Source: Tenacibaculum sp. MAR_2010_89
Lineage (GTDB): Bacteria; Bacteroidota; Bacteroidia; Flavobacteriales; Flavobacteriaceae
Length of the DNA: 64,000 bases
Direction: 5' to 3'
Assembly (NCBI RefSeq): GCF_900105985.1
Contig: NZ_FNUB01000005.1
Span: forward strand, 806,001-870,000
Of this stretch, positions 16,675 through 23,937 are shown in pieces. How positions within the stretch are numbered: the first letter of the stretch is position 1; each line of letters starts with the position of its first letter. Made by a program: the position numbers and the translations under genes. A model generated the notes under the pieces. That model ran no database searches and was not told where the DNA came from. It worked only from the letters and a program-made list of their open reading frames with translations.

Positions 16675-17964
16675 ATGCCAGAAAATAATCAAGACATAGA
16701 AATACGAAGTGAAGAAGTACAAGAAATATTAAGTTATGTACCTAATTGGATGATTCGTTGGGGAAACACTTTATTTTTTTTATTAATTATCATGTTATTG
16801 TTCATTTCTTGGTTTGTAAAATATCCTGACGTAATAGCAACAGAGGTAATGGTAACTACTTCTTTTCCTCCAGAGAAAATCTATGCAAAATCTGCTGGCC
16901 AGTTTGAAGTTTTTTTAACACATGAAGGAAAAAAAGTAACTAAAAATGAAGTATTAGCTGTCATAGAAAATAGTGCTTCTTATAAAGATGTTTTATTATT
17001 AAAAAGTATTACAGATACAATAAATAAAGAAAAAGAAATTTTTTCTTTCCCCATTGATAAGTTACCTCCTTTATTATTAGGTGATATTACAACCAGTTAT
17101 TCTCAATTTGAAAATCAATATTCTGAATATGTTTTAAATAAAGAATTAACACCATACAAATCAGAATCTTTTGCTAACAGGATGACTGTTATTGAAGCTA
17201 AACAACGATTACAAATTTTACGTTCCCAAAGAGAGTTTAGTAGGAAAGAACTAGAAATAAAACAAAAAGATTTAGAACGAAGTATAAAAATGTTTAATGA
17301 AGGTGTTATTTCAGCTAAAGAAAAAGAGCAAAAAGAAATAGAAATATTACAATCGAAAAGGTCTTATGAAAATTCAGAAAGTTCAATTTCTCAATTAAGA
17401 GAGTTTATTAATAATTCAAAGAAAAACTTAGTAGGAACTACTATTAAAAAAACACAAAACGACACTCGTTTAAAGAAAAAGGCTATTCAGTCGTTTTTAT
17501 ATTTACAAAAAGCAATAAAAGATTGGCTTAAGCAATACGCTTTAACTAGCTCAATAAATGGAAAAGTTTCATTTTTAACATTCTGGAGTGAAAATCAAAC
17601 TGTAAAAACAGGCGATTTAATATTTACAATAATTCCCGAAAAAAGTGATTCTTTTATTGGTAAGATAAAAGCACCTGCAGCAAATTCAGGGAAAATAAAA
17701 AAAGGCCAAAAAGTACAAATACAATTACTGAATTATCCTTCAGATGAATTTGGAGAATTAAATGGAAAGGTGAAGTCAATATCTCCAATAGCAGATGCGG
17801 AAGGAAATTATTTAATAGATGTAATGTTGCCTCAAGATTTAAAAACTACTTATGATAAAAACATAGAGTTTAGGCAAGAGATGAAAGGTACAGCTAACAT
17901 AATAACTGAAGATTTACGTTTGATAGAACGATTTTTCTATCAACTTAAAAATATTATTAAATAA
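16675..17964 (+). CDS. HlyD-family secretion adaptor
   Basis: 429 residues. Cytoplasmic N-terminus of about 27 residues, one membrane helix at about 29-48, a lipoyl/barrel half starting at 55-95, a long coiled coil at roughly 170-290, and the returning barrel (TGDLIFTIIPE, KGQKVQIQLLNYP). This is the periplasmic adaptor that joins an ABC exporter to an outer-membrane channel. With the C39-ABC protein it should form the export machine for the GG-leader peptides. No TolC-like gene is in the window. Confidence 0.92.
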   Translation: MPENNQDIEIRSEEVQEILSYVPNWMIRWGNTLFFLLIIMLLFISWFVKYPDVIATEVMVTTSFPPEKIYAKSAGQFEVFLTHEGKKVTKNEVLAVIENSASYKDVLLLKSITDTINKEKEIFSFPIDKLPPLLLGDITTSYSQFENQYSEYVLNKELTPYKSESFANRMTVIEAKQRLQILRSQREFSRKELEIKQKDLERSIKMFNEGVISAKEKEQKEIEILQSKRSYENSESSISQLREFINNSKKNLVGTTIKKTQNDTRLKKKAIQSFLYLQKAIKDWLKQYALTSSINGKVSFLTFWSENQTVKTGDLIFTIIPEKSDSFIGKIKAPAANSGKIKKGQKVQIQLLNYPSDEFGELNGKVKSISPIADAEGNYLIDVMLPQDLKTTYDKNIEFRQEMKGTANIITEDLRLIERFFYQLKNIIK

Positions 17965-17969
17965 AAGAA

Positions 17970-18020
17970 ATTCTCTCGCGAAGAATAGACAAAATCTTGG
18001 GTGTCTTAAAATGATCAAGG
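17970..18020 (+). promoter_or_regulatory. Pseudoknot leader element, copy F
   Basis: ATTCT/AGAAT hairpin. Stem 1 AGACA (17987-17991)/TGTCT (18002-18006). Stem 2 TCTTGG (17995-18000)/TCAAGG (18015-18020) using two G-U pairs. Upstream of precursor 16. Confidence 0.72.
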
Positions 18021-18046
18021 ATTACTAAATTCTAAATTTTTTAATC

Positions 18047-18220
18047 ATGAAAAAACAAATTTTAAACTTGGGTAAAGTATTAAAGAAGGGTGAACAAATA
18101 AGTATTAAGGGAGGTTCAGTTTCATGTTCAACTGGTAACCCTCCAATCCTGACTTGTAGTAATCATATATTATGGGCTTATTGCGGTCCTGGTGAAGTTA
18201 CATACATGGGACGATGCTAA
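18047..18220 (+). CDS. Secreted Cys-rich peptide precursor 16 (57 aa, 4 Cys)
   Basis: Found by direct reading. Leader MKKQILNLGK ... KGG. Core with four Cys, C-terminal Cys as last residue. Own pseudoknot element. Confidence 0.87.
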   Translation: MKKQILNLGKVLKKGEQISIKGGSVSCSTGNPPILTCSNHILWAYCGPGEVTYMGRC

Positions 18221-18230
18221 TCTTTTAAAT

Positions 18231-18353
18231 AAAATATTCTCTCGCAAAGGATGGACATAAACCTTGAGTGTCTTAAAATGATCAAGGGATATTAAATTAT
18301 TAAATTTTTTAACCATGAAAAAACAAATTTTAAATCTAGGAAAAACATTAAAT
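18231..18353 (+). repeat. 123-bp direct repeat, unit 1 (5' UTR plus leader)
   Basis: Identical except for one base (G versus A at 18253/18678) to 18656-18778. It covers the pseudoknot element and the first 13 leader codons and stops just before the two genes diverge into unrelated cores. Confidence 0.9.
18236..18287 (+). promoter_or_regulatory. Pseudoknot leader element, copy G
   Basis: ATTCT/AGGAT hairpin. Stem 1 GGACAT (18253-18258)/GTGTCT (18268-18273) with wobble ends. Stem 2 CCTTGA (18262-18267)/TCAAGG (18282-18287). Confidence 0.78.
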
Positions 18354-18497
18354 AAAGTAGAGCAAAAAGAAATCAACGGGTCAAAAGCAGCTGTCGGTGG
18401 TTGTATAGGATCTGGAGGTCTTTGTCATAGGACAGGGCCAGGTCCAAAATGCTGTTCAGGTAAATGTAATGGCCGTCAGTGGGGTATTTGTGGATAG
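18315..18497 (+). CDS. Secreted Cys-rich peptide precursor 17 (60 aa, knottin-like)
   Basis: Leader MKKQILNLGK ... INGS: Gly-Ser replaces Gly-Gly, with a GG seven residues on. Core C-x6-C-x8-CC-x3-C-x7-C, Gly-rich and basic, the C-C-CC-C-C framework. Leader and UTR duplicated with precursor 18. Confidence 0.88.
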   Translation: MKKQILNLGKTLNKVEQKEINGSKAAVGGCIGSGGLCHRTGPGPKCCSGKCNGRQWGICG

Positions 18498-18516
18498 TAC
18501 AGAGTTTAGTCAATTA

Positions 18517-18543
18517 TAAAAAGAGATATACTCTTTTTTATAA
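18517..18543 (+). terminator. Terminator-like hairpin after precursor 17
   Basis: TATAAAAAGAG/CTCTTTTTTATA stem; a second weaker palindrome TTACTCAA/TTGAGTAA lies at about 18601-18629. Confidence 0.55.
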
Positions 18544-18655
18544 ATTCATGACACAAGTAACTCAAAACTTATTAATATTAAATGAAGAATCATAAGTTAT
18601 TTACTCAACTTGAAGATTCACTTGAGTAATACTTTATTATTAATTGTAATTTATT

Positions 18656-18778
18656 AAAATATTCTCTCGCAAAGGATAGACATAAACCTTGAGTGTCTTA
18701 AAATGATCAAGGGATATTAAATTATTAAATTTTTTAACCATGAAAAAACAAATTTTAAATCTAGGAAAAACATTAAAT
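18656..18778 (+). repeat. 123-bp direct repeat, unit 2 (5' UTR plus leader)
   Basis: Near-identical partner of 18231-18353. The repeat ends inside the leader at the LN codons, after which the leader end and the core differ. Confidence 0.9.
18661..18712 (+). promoter_or_regulatory. Pseudoknot leader element, copy H
   Basis: ATTCT/AGGAT hairpin. Stem 1 AGACAT (18678-18683)/GTGTCT (18693-18698). Stem 2 CCTTGA (18687-18692)/TCAAGG (18707-18712). Confidence 0.8.
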
Positions 18779-18883
18779 CGAATAGAGCAAAGAGAAGTTA
18801 ATGGAGGTAGAGCTCCTGAATGTTGTATTGATTGGAATCCAGTTGAACGCCATTGTTATAAATGGGATAGAAACTGTAGGTAA
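18740..18883 (+). CDS. Secreted Cys-rich peptide precursor 18 (47 aa, 4 Cys)
   Basis: Shortest precursor, found by direct reading. Leader MKKQILNLGK ... NGG. The 24-residue core has CC followed by two single Cys and is rich in Arg and Trp (DWNP, KWDRNCR). Confidence 0.86.
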   Translation: MKKQILNLGKTLNRIEQREVNGGRAPECCIDWNPVERHCYKWDRNCR

Positions 18884-18892
18884 ATAAAAAAA

Positions 18893-18926
18893 ACAAACAA
18901 CTAGATTGGATTTTCTAGTTGTTTGT
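18893..18926 (+). terminator. Terminator after precursor 18
   Basis: ACAAACAACTAGA/TCTAGTTGTTTGT, 13-bp perfect stem with an 8-base loop. Confidence 0.75.
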
Positions 18927-19304
18927 TGTAAATTAATGGCTCTTAACTAAATAAAGAATGTCTTGTTGTTTGATTATAATATTTAAACATTGACATTATT
19001 GATAATAAAAGCATAGCTTTTAAATAAATTAAAAGCGGTACTACTATGTTTTATATAAATTGATTGTATGGGTTTTTAGCTTAAAGCTACTATAGCAACA
19101 ACTATTTATTCGGCAAAACTTATTGAAAAAAAACTCTTCAGAGTTATGAAATGATGGATTTTTATTTAATGATTGTAAATTCTAATTAAATAAAATAGTA
19201 AGTTATTTTACTACTACTACTACTACTACAAAAATTTGACGTAAATATTTTAATCTCGATTATTATTAATAGAATAAGCTCTTTTAATTATAAGGGTACA
19301 TAAT
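18927..19304. other. ~380-bp non-coding gap in the peptide array
   Basis: No leader-like ORF in any frame. It holds a microsatellite of seven TAC triplets at 19209-19229 and AT-rich sequence. It may be the remains of a deleted precursor but nothing recognisable is left. Confidence 0.5.
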
Positions 19305-19356
19305 ATTCATTCGCGAAGAATAGACACAAGTCTTGAGTGTCTTTAAATGTTCAAGA
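19305..19356 (+). promoter_or_regulatory. Pseudoknot leader element, copy I
   Basis: ATTC/GAAT hairpin around TTCGCGAA. Stem 1 AGACAC (19322-19327)/GTGTCT (19337-19342). Stem 2 TCTTGA (19331-19336)/TCAAGA (19351-19356), a compensatory C-G to T-A change relative to other copies. Confidence 0.8.
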
Positions 19357-19383
19357 AATTATTAATTACTAAATTTTTTAATT

Positions 19384-19575
19384 ATGAAAAAACAGATTTT
19401 AAAGTTAGGAAAAACCTTAGATAGGTCTGAACAAAAACAAATAAATGGAGGAACAGGATGCGTTGTGTATACTCCAGCAAAATGTTTTGGGTGTGGAGGA
19501 TTTTCTTTACCAAATGGATGTTGTTTAGGATCATATGAAACACATGCTTGTTTGGGTGAAATTGTTCCACAATAG
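19384..19575 (+). CDS. Secreted Cys-rich peptide precursor 19 (63 aa, 6 Cys)
   Basis: Leader MKKQILKLGK ... NGG. Core C-x7-C-x2-C-x8-CC-x8-C; six Cys with CC placed later than in the knottin-like group. Own pseudoknot element. Confidence 0.88.
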   Translation: MKKQILKLGKTLDRSEQKQINGGTGCVVYTPAKCFGCGGFSLPNGCCLGSYETHACLGEIVPQ

Positions 19576-19609
19576 AGGGCATATCAATTATTATTTTTAA
19601 GTATAATCC

Positions 19610-19650
19610 ATCCTAGGTTTAATATTTGTTAAGGATATTAAACCTAGGAT
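19610..19650 (+). terminator. Terminator after precursor 19
   Basis: 16-bp perfect stem ATCCTAGGTTTAATAT and its complement with a 9-base loop. Confidence 0.65.
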
Positions 19651-19701
19651 AAAATACTTTATATAAGTCAATTGATTTATTTCATGTGCAGTAAATTATT
19701 T

Positions 19702-19750
19702 ATTCCTAATAAGGAGATGGTGTGCATCTTGAACGTCTTAAAAAACGAGA
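19702..19750 (+). promoter_or_regulatory. Pseudoknot leader element, degenerate copy J
   Basis: Stem 1 AGATG (19715-19719)/CGTCT (19734-19738). Stem 2 TCTTG (19727-19731)/CGAGA (19746-19750), using G-U pairs. Primary sequence is largely lost but both pairings can still form. Upstream of precursor 20. Confidence 0.5.
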
Positions 19751-19783
19751 ATTATTAAACTATTAAATAAAAAATTAAAGATG

Positions 19784-19990
19784 ATGAAAAATAAAGTTTT
19801 TGGTTTTGGTAGAAACTTAAGTACTAAAGAACAAAAAGAGATTAATGGAGGTATCAGTAATTGTGGTTATTATGCTAGAATTAACCTTTGTTTTGCAGAT
19901 AATGACCCTTATTGTATTCCTTGTAATCAAATAGGTAGTTATCCAGGAGCAAGTTCTTGTAATAATTTAGATAATGGGTGCTTTGAGTAA
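19784..19990 (+). CDS. Secreted Cys-rich peptide precursor 20 (68 aa, 6 Cys)
   Basis: Start at the second of two adjacent ATGs (19781 or 19784), because this gives the standard 23-residue leader ending NGG. The leader is drifted (MKNKVFGFGR). Core with six single Cys. Confidence 0.85.
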   Translation: MKNKVFGFGRNLSTKEQKEINGGISNCGYYARINLCFADNDPYCIPCNQIGSYPGASSCNNLDNGCFE

Positions 19991-20058
19991 CATAGTACTC
20001 AAAAAGATAAATGTCAATCAATTTAAATAGATAAAAAAATAATATCTTTTTTAATAAA

Positions 20059-20271
20059 ATGAATAAACAAATTTTAAGTGTAGGGATAGTCTTAACCAAA
20101 GCTAATCAAAAAGAAATAAAAGGTGGTAATAATGGAACATTTCATTATCCTCAATGTAAATGTGATGCTCATGGAAATATAATTAATGCACCATGCGACG
20201 GTGGTTGTATTCGTAAAGAGGAAGAACCTCCTTTAGAAAGTATTTGTGATGTGTATCCTGATTTTTGCTAA
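20059..20271 (+). CDS. Secreted Cys-rich peptide precursor 21 (70 aa, 6 Cys)
   Basis: Leader MNKQILSVGI ... KGG. Core CKC, APCDG, then ICDVYPDFC at the end, clearly paralogous to precursor 5 (13844) and less so to precursor 12, although the three are spread over 6 kb. Contains an acidic/basic linker (RKEEEPP). Confidence 0.88.
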   Translation: MNKQILSVGIVLTKANQKEIKGGNNGTFHYPQCKCDAHGNIINAPCDGGCIRKEEEPPLESICDVYPDFC

Positions 20272-20310
20272 GTTTTAGCTTTTAATAAAAAGAGTAATTG
20301 CTCTAAATTC

Positions 20311-20363
20311 ATTTCTCTCGTAATATATAGACACATGCCTTGAGTGTCTTAAAGTGTTCAAGG
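20311..20363 (+). promoter_or_regulatory. Pseudoknot leader element, copy K
   Basis: Stem 1 AGACAC (20329-20334)/GTGTCT (20344-20349). Stem 2 CCTTGA (20338-20343)/TCAAGG (20358-20363). The upstream hairpin is decayed. Upstream of precursor 22. Confidence 0.78.
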
Positions 20364-20390
20364 ATTAACAAACTATTTAATTTTACAATT

Positions 20391-20543
20391 ATGAAAAAAC
20401 AAATTTTAAATTTGGGAAAACCGTTAACAAAAGAAAAACAAGTTCAAATTAATGGAGGTAGAAAACAATGTAAACCACATAGCGTATGTATAGATTATGG
20501 TAGGCATTGTGCTGAGTTAGAATGCGTGTTTGGACCTTTTTAA
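20391..20543 (+). CDS. Secreted Cys-rich peptide precursor 22 (50 aa, 4 Cys)
   Basis: Start at 20391 (MKKQILNLGK); an in-frame upstream ATG at 20340 lies within the pseudoknot. Leader ends NGG. The 27-residue core has four Cys and ends FGPF. Last member of the array. Confidence 0.87.
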   Translation: MKKQILNLGKPLTKEKQVQINGGRKQCKPHSVCIDYGRHCAELECVFGPF

Positions 20544-20571
20544 ATAGTTAGTTTTTTAAAATTATCCATTA

Positions 20572-20601
20572 AAAAAGCCTCTTTTTTAAAAAGAGGCTTT
20601 A
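20572..20601. terminator. Bidirectional terminator between the peptide array and dsbD-like gene
   Basis: AAAGCCTCTT/AAGAGGCTTT stem flanked by A and T runs between convergent genes. Confidence 0.8.
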
Positions 20602-20622
20602 TTTTTATTATAAAATATATAG

Positions 20623-22587
20623 TTAATTACCCTTGTAACGGTCTAAACCAGACTTTAACCACTTAAGATAAGTGTCCTTGTCAGTATACTGTTCAGGAGT
20701 ATTTAATATTTCTAAATCAGGGCTTAATGATACATAGAATGGTTGAGATGCAGTTTTGAAATTTGCAATCTGCAATGTAGCCCATTTATCACCATAAGTT
20801 CTAATTCTTTTTACTTTACCATTAGGTTTAATGTAGTCAAATTGTTCATCTTCAGGTAACATTCTTTCATTATCATCTACATATAATGAAATTAATACAT
20901 AATCATTACTTAATACCGAGTAAACGTCTGGTTGACTCCAAATGTTTTCTTCCATTTTTCGACAGTTCACACAAGCCCAACCTGTAAAATCTAATAAAAT
21001 AGGTTTGTTTACAGATTTAGCATAAGCAACACCTTCATTAAAATCTTTAAAACAATTTAGGTTTAAAGGACATTTATTATCTTGTTGATATATACTGTGA
21101 AACTGAGGAGGTGCAAAACCACTTAGTAACTTACTTTGACTCCAAGCTGGTTTTTCCATAACACCAGGAGCTAAGTATACAGCAAGACCCAAAGAACAAA
21201 TACCTAAAAGAACTCTGAAAAGAGAAATTTTGCCGTATTTCTTGCCTATAAATCCAAATAGATATAAAGCCATTAATAGAGCTAAAAGTGTCCAAATACC
21301 AATGAAAACTTCACGCTTTAATAAATCCCAGTGTCCAACTAAATCAGCATTTGATAAGAATTTAAATGCAAAGGCAAGTTCTAAGAAACCTAAAATAACT
21401 TTTACAGTATTTAACCATCCTCCTGATTTTGGTAGTGAGTTTAACCAACCTGGGAACATAGCAAATAAAGCAAAAGGTAAGGCTAATGCTACACCAAATC
21501 CAGTCATACCAGCTGTTAATTGCATTGCTCCTCCACTAGAAGTTAAAGAACCTGCTAATAATGACCCTAAAATAGGACCAGTACAAGAGAAAGAAACTAT
21601 AGCAAGAGTTAAAGCCATAAAGAAAATTCCTATAATACCTCCTATACTAGAAGCACTATCAGCTTTATTACTCCAAGAACTTGGTAAAGTTATTTCGTAG
21701 AAACCAAAAAATGATCCAGCAAAGAATATTAATACAGCAAAGAAAAATACGTTTAACCATACATTCGTAGATATATTATTTAATATTTCTGGATCTAATG
21801 TGTCTAAGTAATGGAAAGGAACACTTAATAAAGCATATATAAGAATAATAAAGAATCCATATAGTAAAGCACTTCCTAATCCTTTTCCTTTTTGTTCTGT
21901 TTTCTTTGTAAAGAAAGATACAGTTAAAGGAACCATAGGGAAAACACAAGGAGTTAAAAATGCTAGTAATCCACCAACAAATCCTAATAAGAATATATTA
22001 AGTAAACTACTGTCTTTATCGTCACCAGCTTTATCAGTTGAACTTTTAAGTAAAACAGTGTTTTTTAAATCTAATTTTAATGACTCTGATAAAGATTTAC
22101 TTTTGTCACTAACTTCAGCTACAGTTTGTTCTACAGCTTCTCCAGTTAAAGAAAACGTAAAATCTTCATCAAATGGCAAACAGTATTCTTTACAAACCTG
22201 CGCATCTAAGTTAAGTGTTATTTGAGTTAAAGATGTGTCTGTAATAGTTATACGCTGTACTATAGTAGCTTCATCTACAAAGAAAACTTCATCTTTTCCC
22301 CAAATTTCACTAAATTCAGTTTCGGTTTCACTTTCTTTAGCTTTTCCACTTATTGTGTACCCTGACTCACCTTCAGCGGGTGTTATTGTCATTGGTAAAG
22401 AAGCGTCTTCCGGATTGTATTGGGAGTACAGGTGCCAATCTTCAGCAATTGTTATGTTGAAGATTAAATCATATTCAGTATCTGAAACTTTTTCAACTGT
22501 TGGGTTAACCAATATTGGGTTATCATCAGTTTGGGAGAAAGTAACGAAACCTATAAAAAATAAAATAAGAGTAAAGAGTTTTTTCAT
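20623..22587 (-). CDS. DsbD-family protein-disulfide reductase
   Basis: 654 residues. Signal peptide at 1-18, an N-terminal DsbD-alpha-like domain with CKEYC, a membrane domain of about eight helices with the CVFPMVPL motif and a second Cys in SCTGPI, and a C-terminal thioredoxin domain with ACVNC. It moves reducing power from cytosolic thioredoxin to periplasmic proteins. It is convergent with the peptide array. Since DsbD is common in this phylum, its place here may be coincidence, but it could isomerise or repair wrongly paired disulfides. Confidence 0.93.
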   Translation of the reverse strand: MKKLFTLILFFIGFVTFSQTDDNPILVNPTVEKVSDTEYDLIFNITIAEDWHLYSQYNPEDASLPMTITPAEGESGYTISGKAKESETETEFSEIWGKDEVFFVDEATIVQRITITDTSLTQITLNLDAQVCKEYCLPFDEDFTFSLTGEAVEQTVAEVSDKSKSLSESLKLDLKNTVLLKSSTDKAGDDKDSSLLNIFLLGFVGGLLAFLTPCVFPMVPLTVSFFTKKTEQKGKGLGSALLYGFFIILIYALLSVPFHYLDTLDPEILNNISTNVWLNVFFFAVLIFFAGSFFGFYEITLPSSWSNKADSASSIGGIIGIFFMALTLAIVSFSCTGPILGSLLAGSLTSSGGAMQLTAGMTGFGVALALPFALFAMFPGWLNSLPKSGGWLNTVKVILGFLELAFAFKFLSNADLVGHWDLLKREVFIGIWTLLALLMALYLFGFIGKKYGKISLFRVLLGICSLGLAVYLAPGVMEKPAWSQSKLLSGFAPPQFHSIYQQDNKCPLNLNCFKDFNEGVAYAKSVNKPILLDFTGWACVNCRKMEENIWSQPDVYSVLSNDYVLISLYVDDNERMLPEDEQFDYIKPNGKVKRIRTYGDKWATLQIANFKTASQPFYVSLSPDLEILNTPEQYTDKDTYLKWLKSGLDRYKGN

Positions 22588-22598
22588 TCTATAATTGT

Positions 22599-23924
22599 TT
22601 ACAGGGGTTTATATATACTTATTTGCAACATATTGATAGTTTTGTCTGATGGTAGAAAACGCCTGTCTTGTCGTTTCCCTAAAATCCATATTATTTCATT
22701 TTTATCAGAACAAAGTATCCATATATTTTGTTTTTCAATTAGTGATAATTTTTCATCCTTAAAATACTTACTAACTTTTTTTTTACCAAGCATTCCTTTA
22801 GGGTAAAAAAAATCACCATCATTCCACTTACGCAGAGTGAGGGGGTAATTTAGTGAATTTTTATCAACATAAATAGTATTTTTGTCTAAAGATGTTGTTT
22901 TTTGAACGTTTTTAAATAATAAATTTATTGGATAACTGACTTTTGAATCATTACTATTTATTGTAACTAGTTGATTTTCAGTATTTATAAATTTATCAGA
23001 GGGTAAAAGTAATAAAAAATCTCTGTCTTTCAACAATGTATGTGATTTTGTTGTTAGTACTTTTCCTGTTTGAGTGTAAATTAAATTAAAAACATCATTC
23101 CATTCTGTAAAACCGTATTTTTTAAATAAATGATATAAATAGGCTTTTGGATTGGTGAATTCTTTTATTTTTTTGATGTTGAATTTTATTATTTCACCAT
23201 CATATGAAATTATCTCTAAGGATTTTTGTTTTATAGTATCATCAATAATTTGTTGACCTTCTTGAAGAAAAGTACTAGTATTATTAAAAGAATTTATAAG
23301 ATTAGGATTAATTTCTTTTAAAACAGGAATTACGTTATGTCGTATTTTATTCCTTATATATTTTGTTTCTGTATTGCTAATGTCTTCTCTCCATTCAATG
23401 TTGTTTAACGTTGCGTAATTTAAAATTTCTTCCCTTGAAAATTTTAATAAAGGACGTATGATTTTACCATTTATAGGAGGGATTCCTGTTAATCCTTCTA
23501 AACCAGTTCCACGAGTTAGATTAATAAGGAAAGTTTCTAAGTTATCATTGGAATGATGTGCAGTTGCTACATAATCAATTTTTTGTTCTTCTAATAATTT
23601 AAAAAACCAATTGTAGCGTAACTCTCTAGCCGCTAATTGTGTTGATAATTTGTTTTTATTTTGATACTCTCGTGTTGAGAATTTTATAGTAAAAGTGTCT
23701 ATATTAAATTTGTCTCCGAGCTTTATTATGAATTGTTCATCTAAATCACTTTCATTTTCTCTTAGTTGAAAATTACAATGAGCTAAAGTGATATTATAGT
23801 TTAACTTATAAAGTAAATGAGTTAGAACAACACTATCAACTCCACCAGAAATTGCTATAAGTATTTTTTTACCTTCTAAAAAAGGAAAACTTGAAGTAAG
23901 ATGTTGTTTAAATTTATTGACCAT
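22599..23924 (-). CDS. tilS: tRNA(Ile)-lysidine synthase
   Basis: 441 residues. N-terminal PP-loop ATP pyrophosphatase with SGGVDS at 26-31, followed by HCNFQLR and ATAHHSNDNLET, and a C-terminal TilS substrate-binding region. It converts C34 of the CAU-anticodon tRNA-Ile to lysidine, giving AUA decoding, which is heavily used in this A+T-rich genome. 11 bp upstream of the DsbD gene on the same strand. Confidence 0.95.
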   Translation of the reverse strand: MVNKFKQHLTSSFPFLEGKKILIAISGGVDSVVLTHLLYKLNYNITLAHCNFQLRENESDLDEQFIIKLGDKFNIDTFTIKFSTREYQNKNKLSTQLAARELRYNWFFKLLEEQKIDYVATAHHSNDNLETFLINLTRGTGLEGLTGIPPINGKIIRPLLKFSREEILNYATLNNIEWREDISNTETKYIRNKIRHNVIPVLKEINPNLINSFNNTSTFLQEGQQIIDDTIKQKSLEIISYDGEIIKFNIKKIKEFTNPKAYLYHLFKKYGFTEWNDVFNLIYTQTGKVLTTKSHTLLKDRDFLLLLPSDKFINTENQLVTINSNDSKVSYPINLLFKNVQKTTSLDKNTIYVDKNSLNYPLTLRKWNDGDFFYPKGMLGKKKVSKYFKDEKLSLIEKQNIWILCSDKNEIIWILGKRQDRRFLPSDKTINMLQISIYKPL

Positions 23925-23937
23925 TGATACTAATAAA

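Noticed and set aside
19209..19229. TAC triplet repeat as a phase-variation switch
   Set aside because: It lies about 100 bp upstream of the pseudoknot element, outside any gene and not at a recognisable promoter spacer. No evidence of function.
9783..20363. Upstream elements as integron attC-like cassette sites
   Set aside because: They precede genes rather than follow them, many genes have none, and no integrase or core R-box (GTTRRRY) is seen. A structured leader RNA explains the data better.
9783..20363. Upstream elements as a CRISPR array
   Set aside because: Spacing is irregular (about 250 to 3,000 bp), repeats vary, and the intervals are coding. No cas genes.
9860..20543. Lanthipeptide or radical-SAM peptide cluster
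   Set aside because: No LanM/LanB/LanC, radical-SAM or YcaO gene is present, and Cys parity favours plain disulfides.
20623..22587. DsbD as a dedicated part of the peptide locus
   Set aside because: Convergent orientation and a strong terminator separate it; DsbD is common in this phylum. A functional link is possible but not shown.
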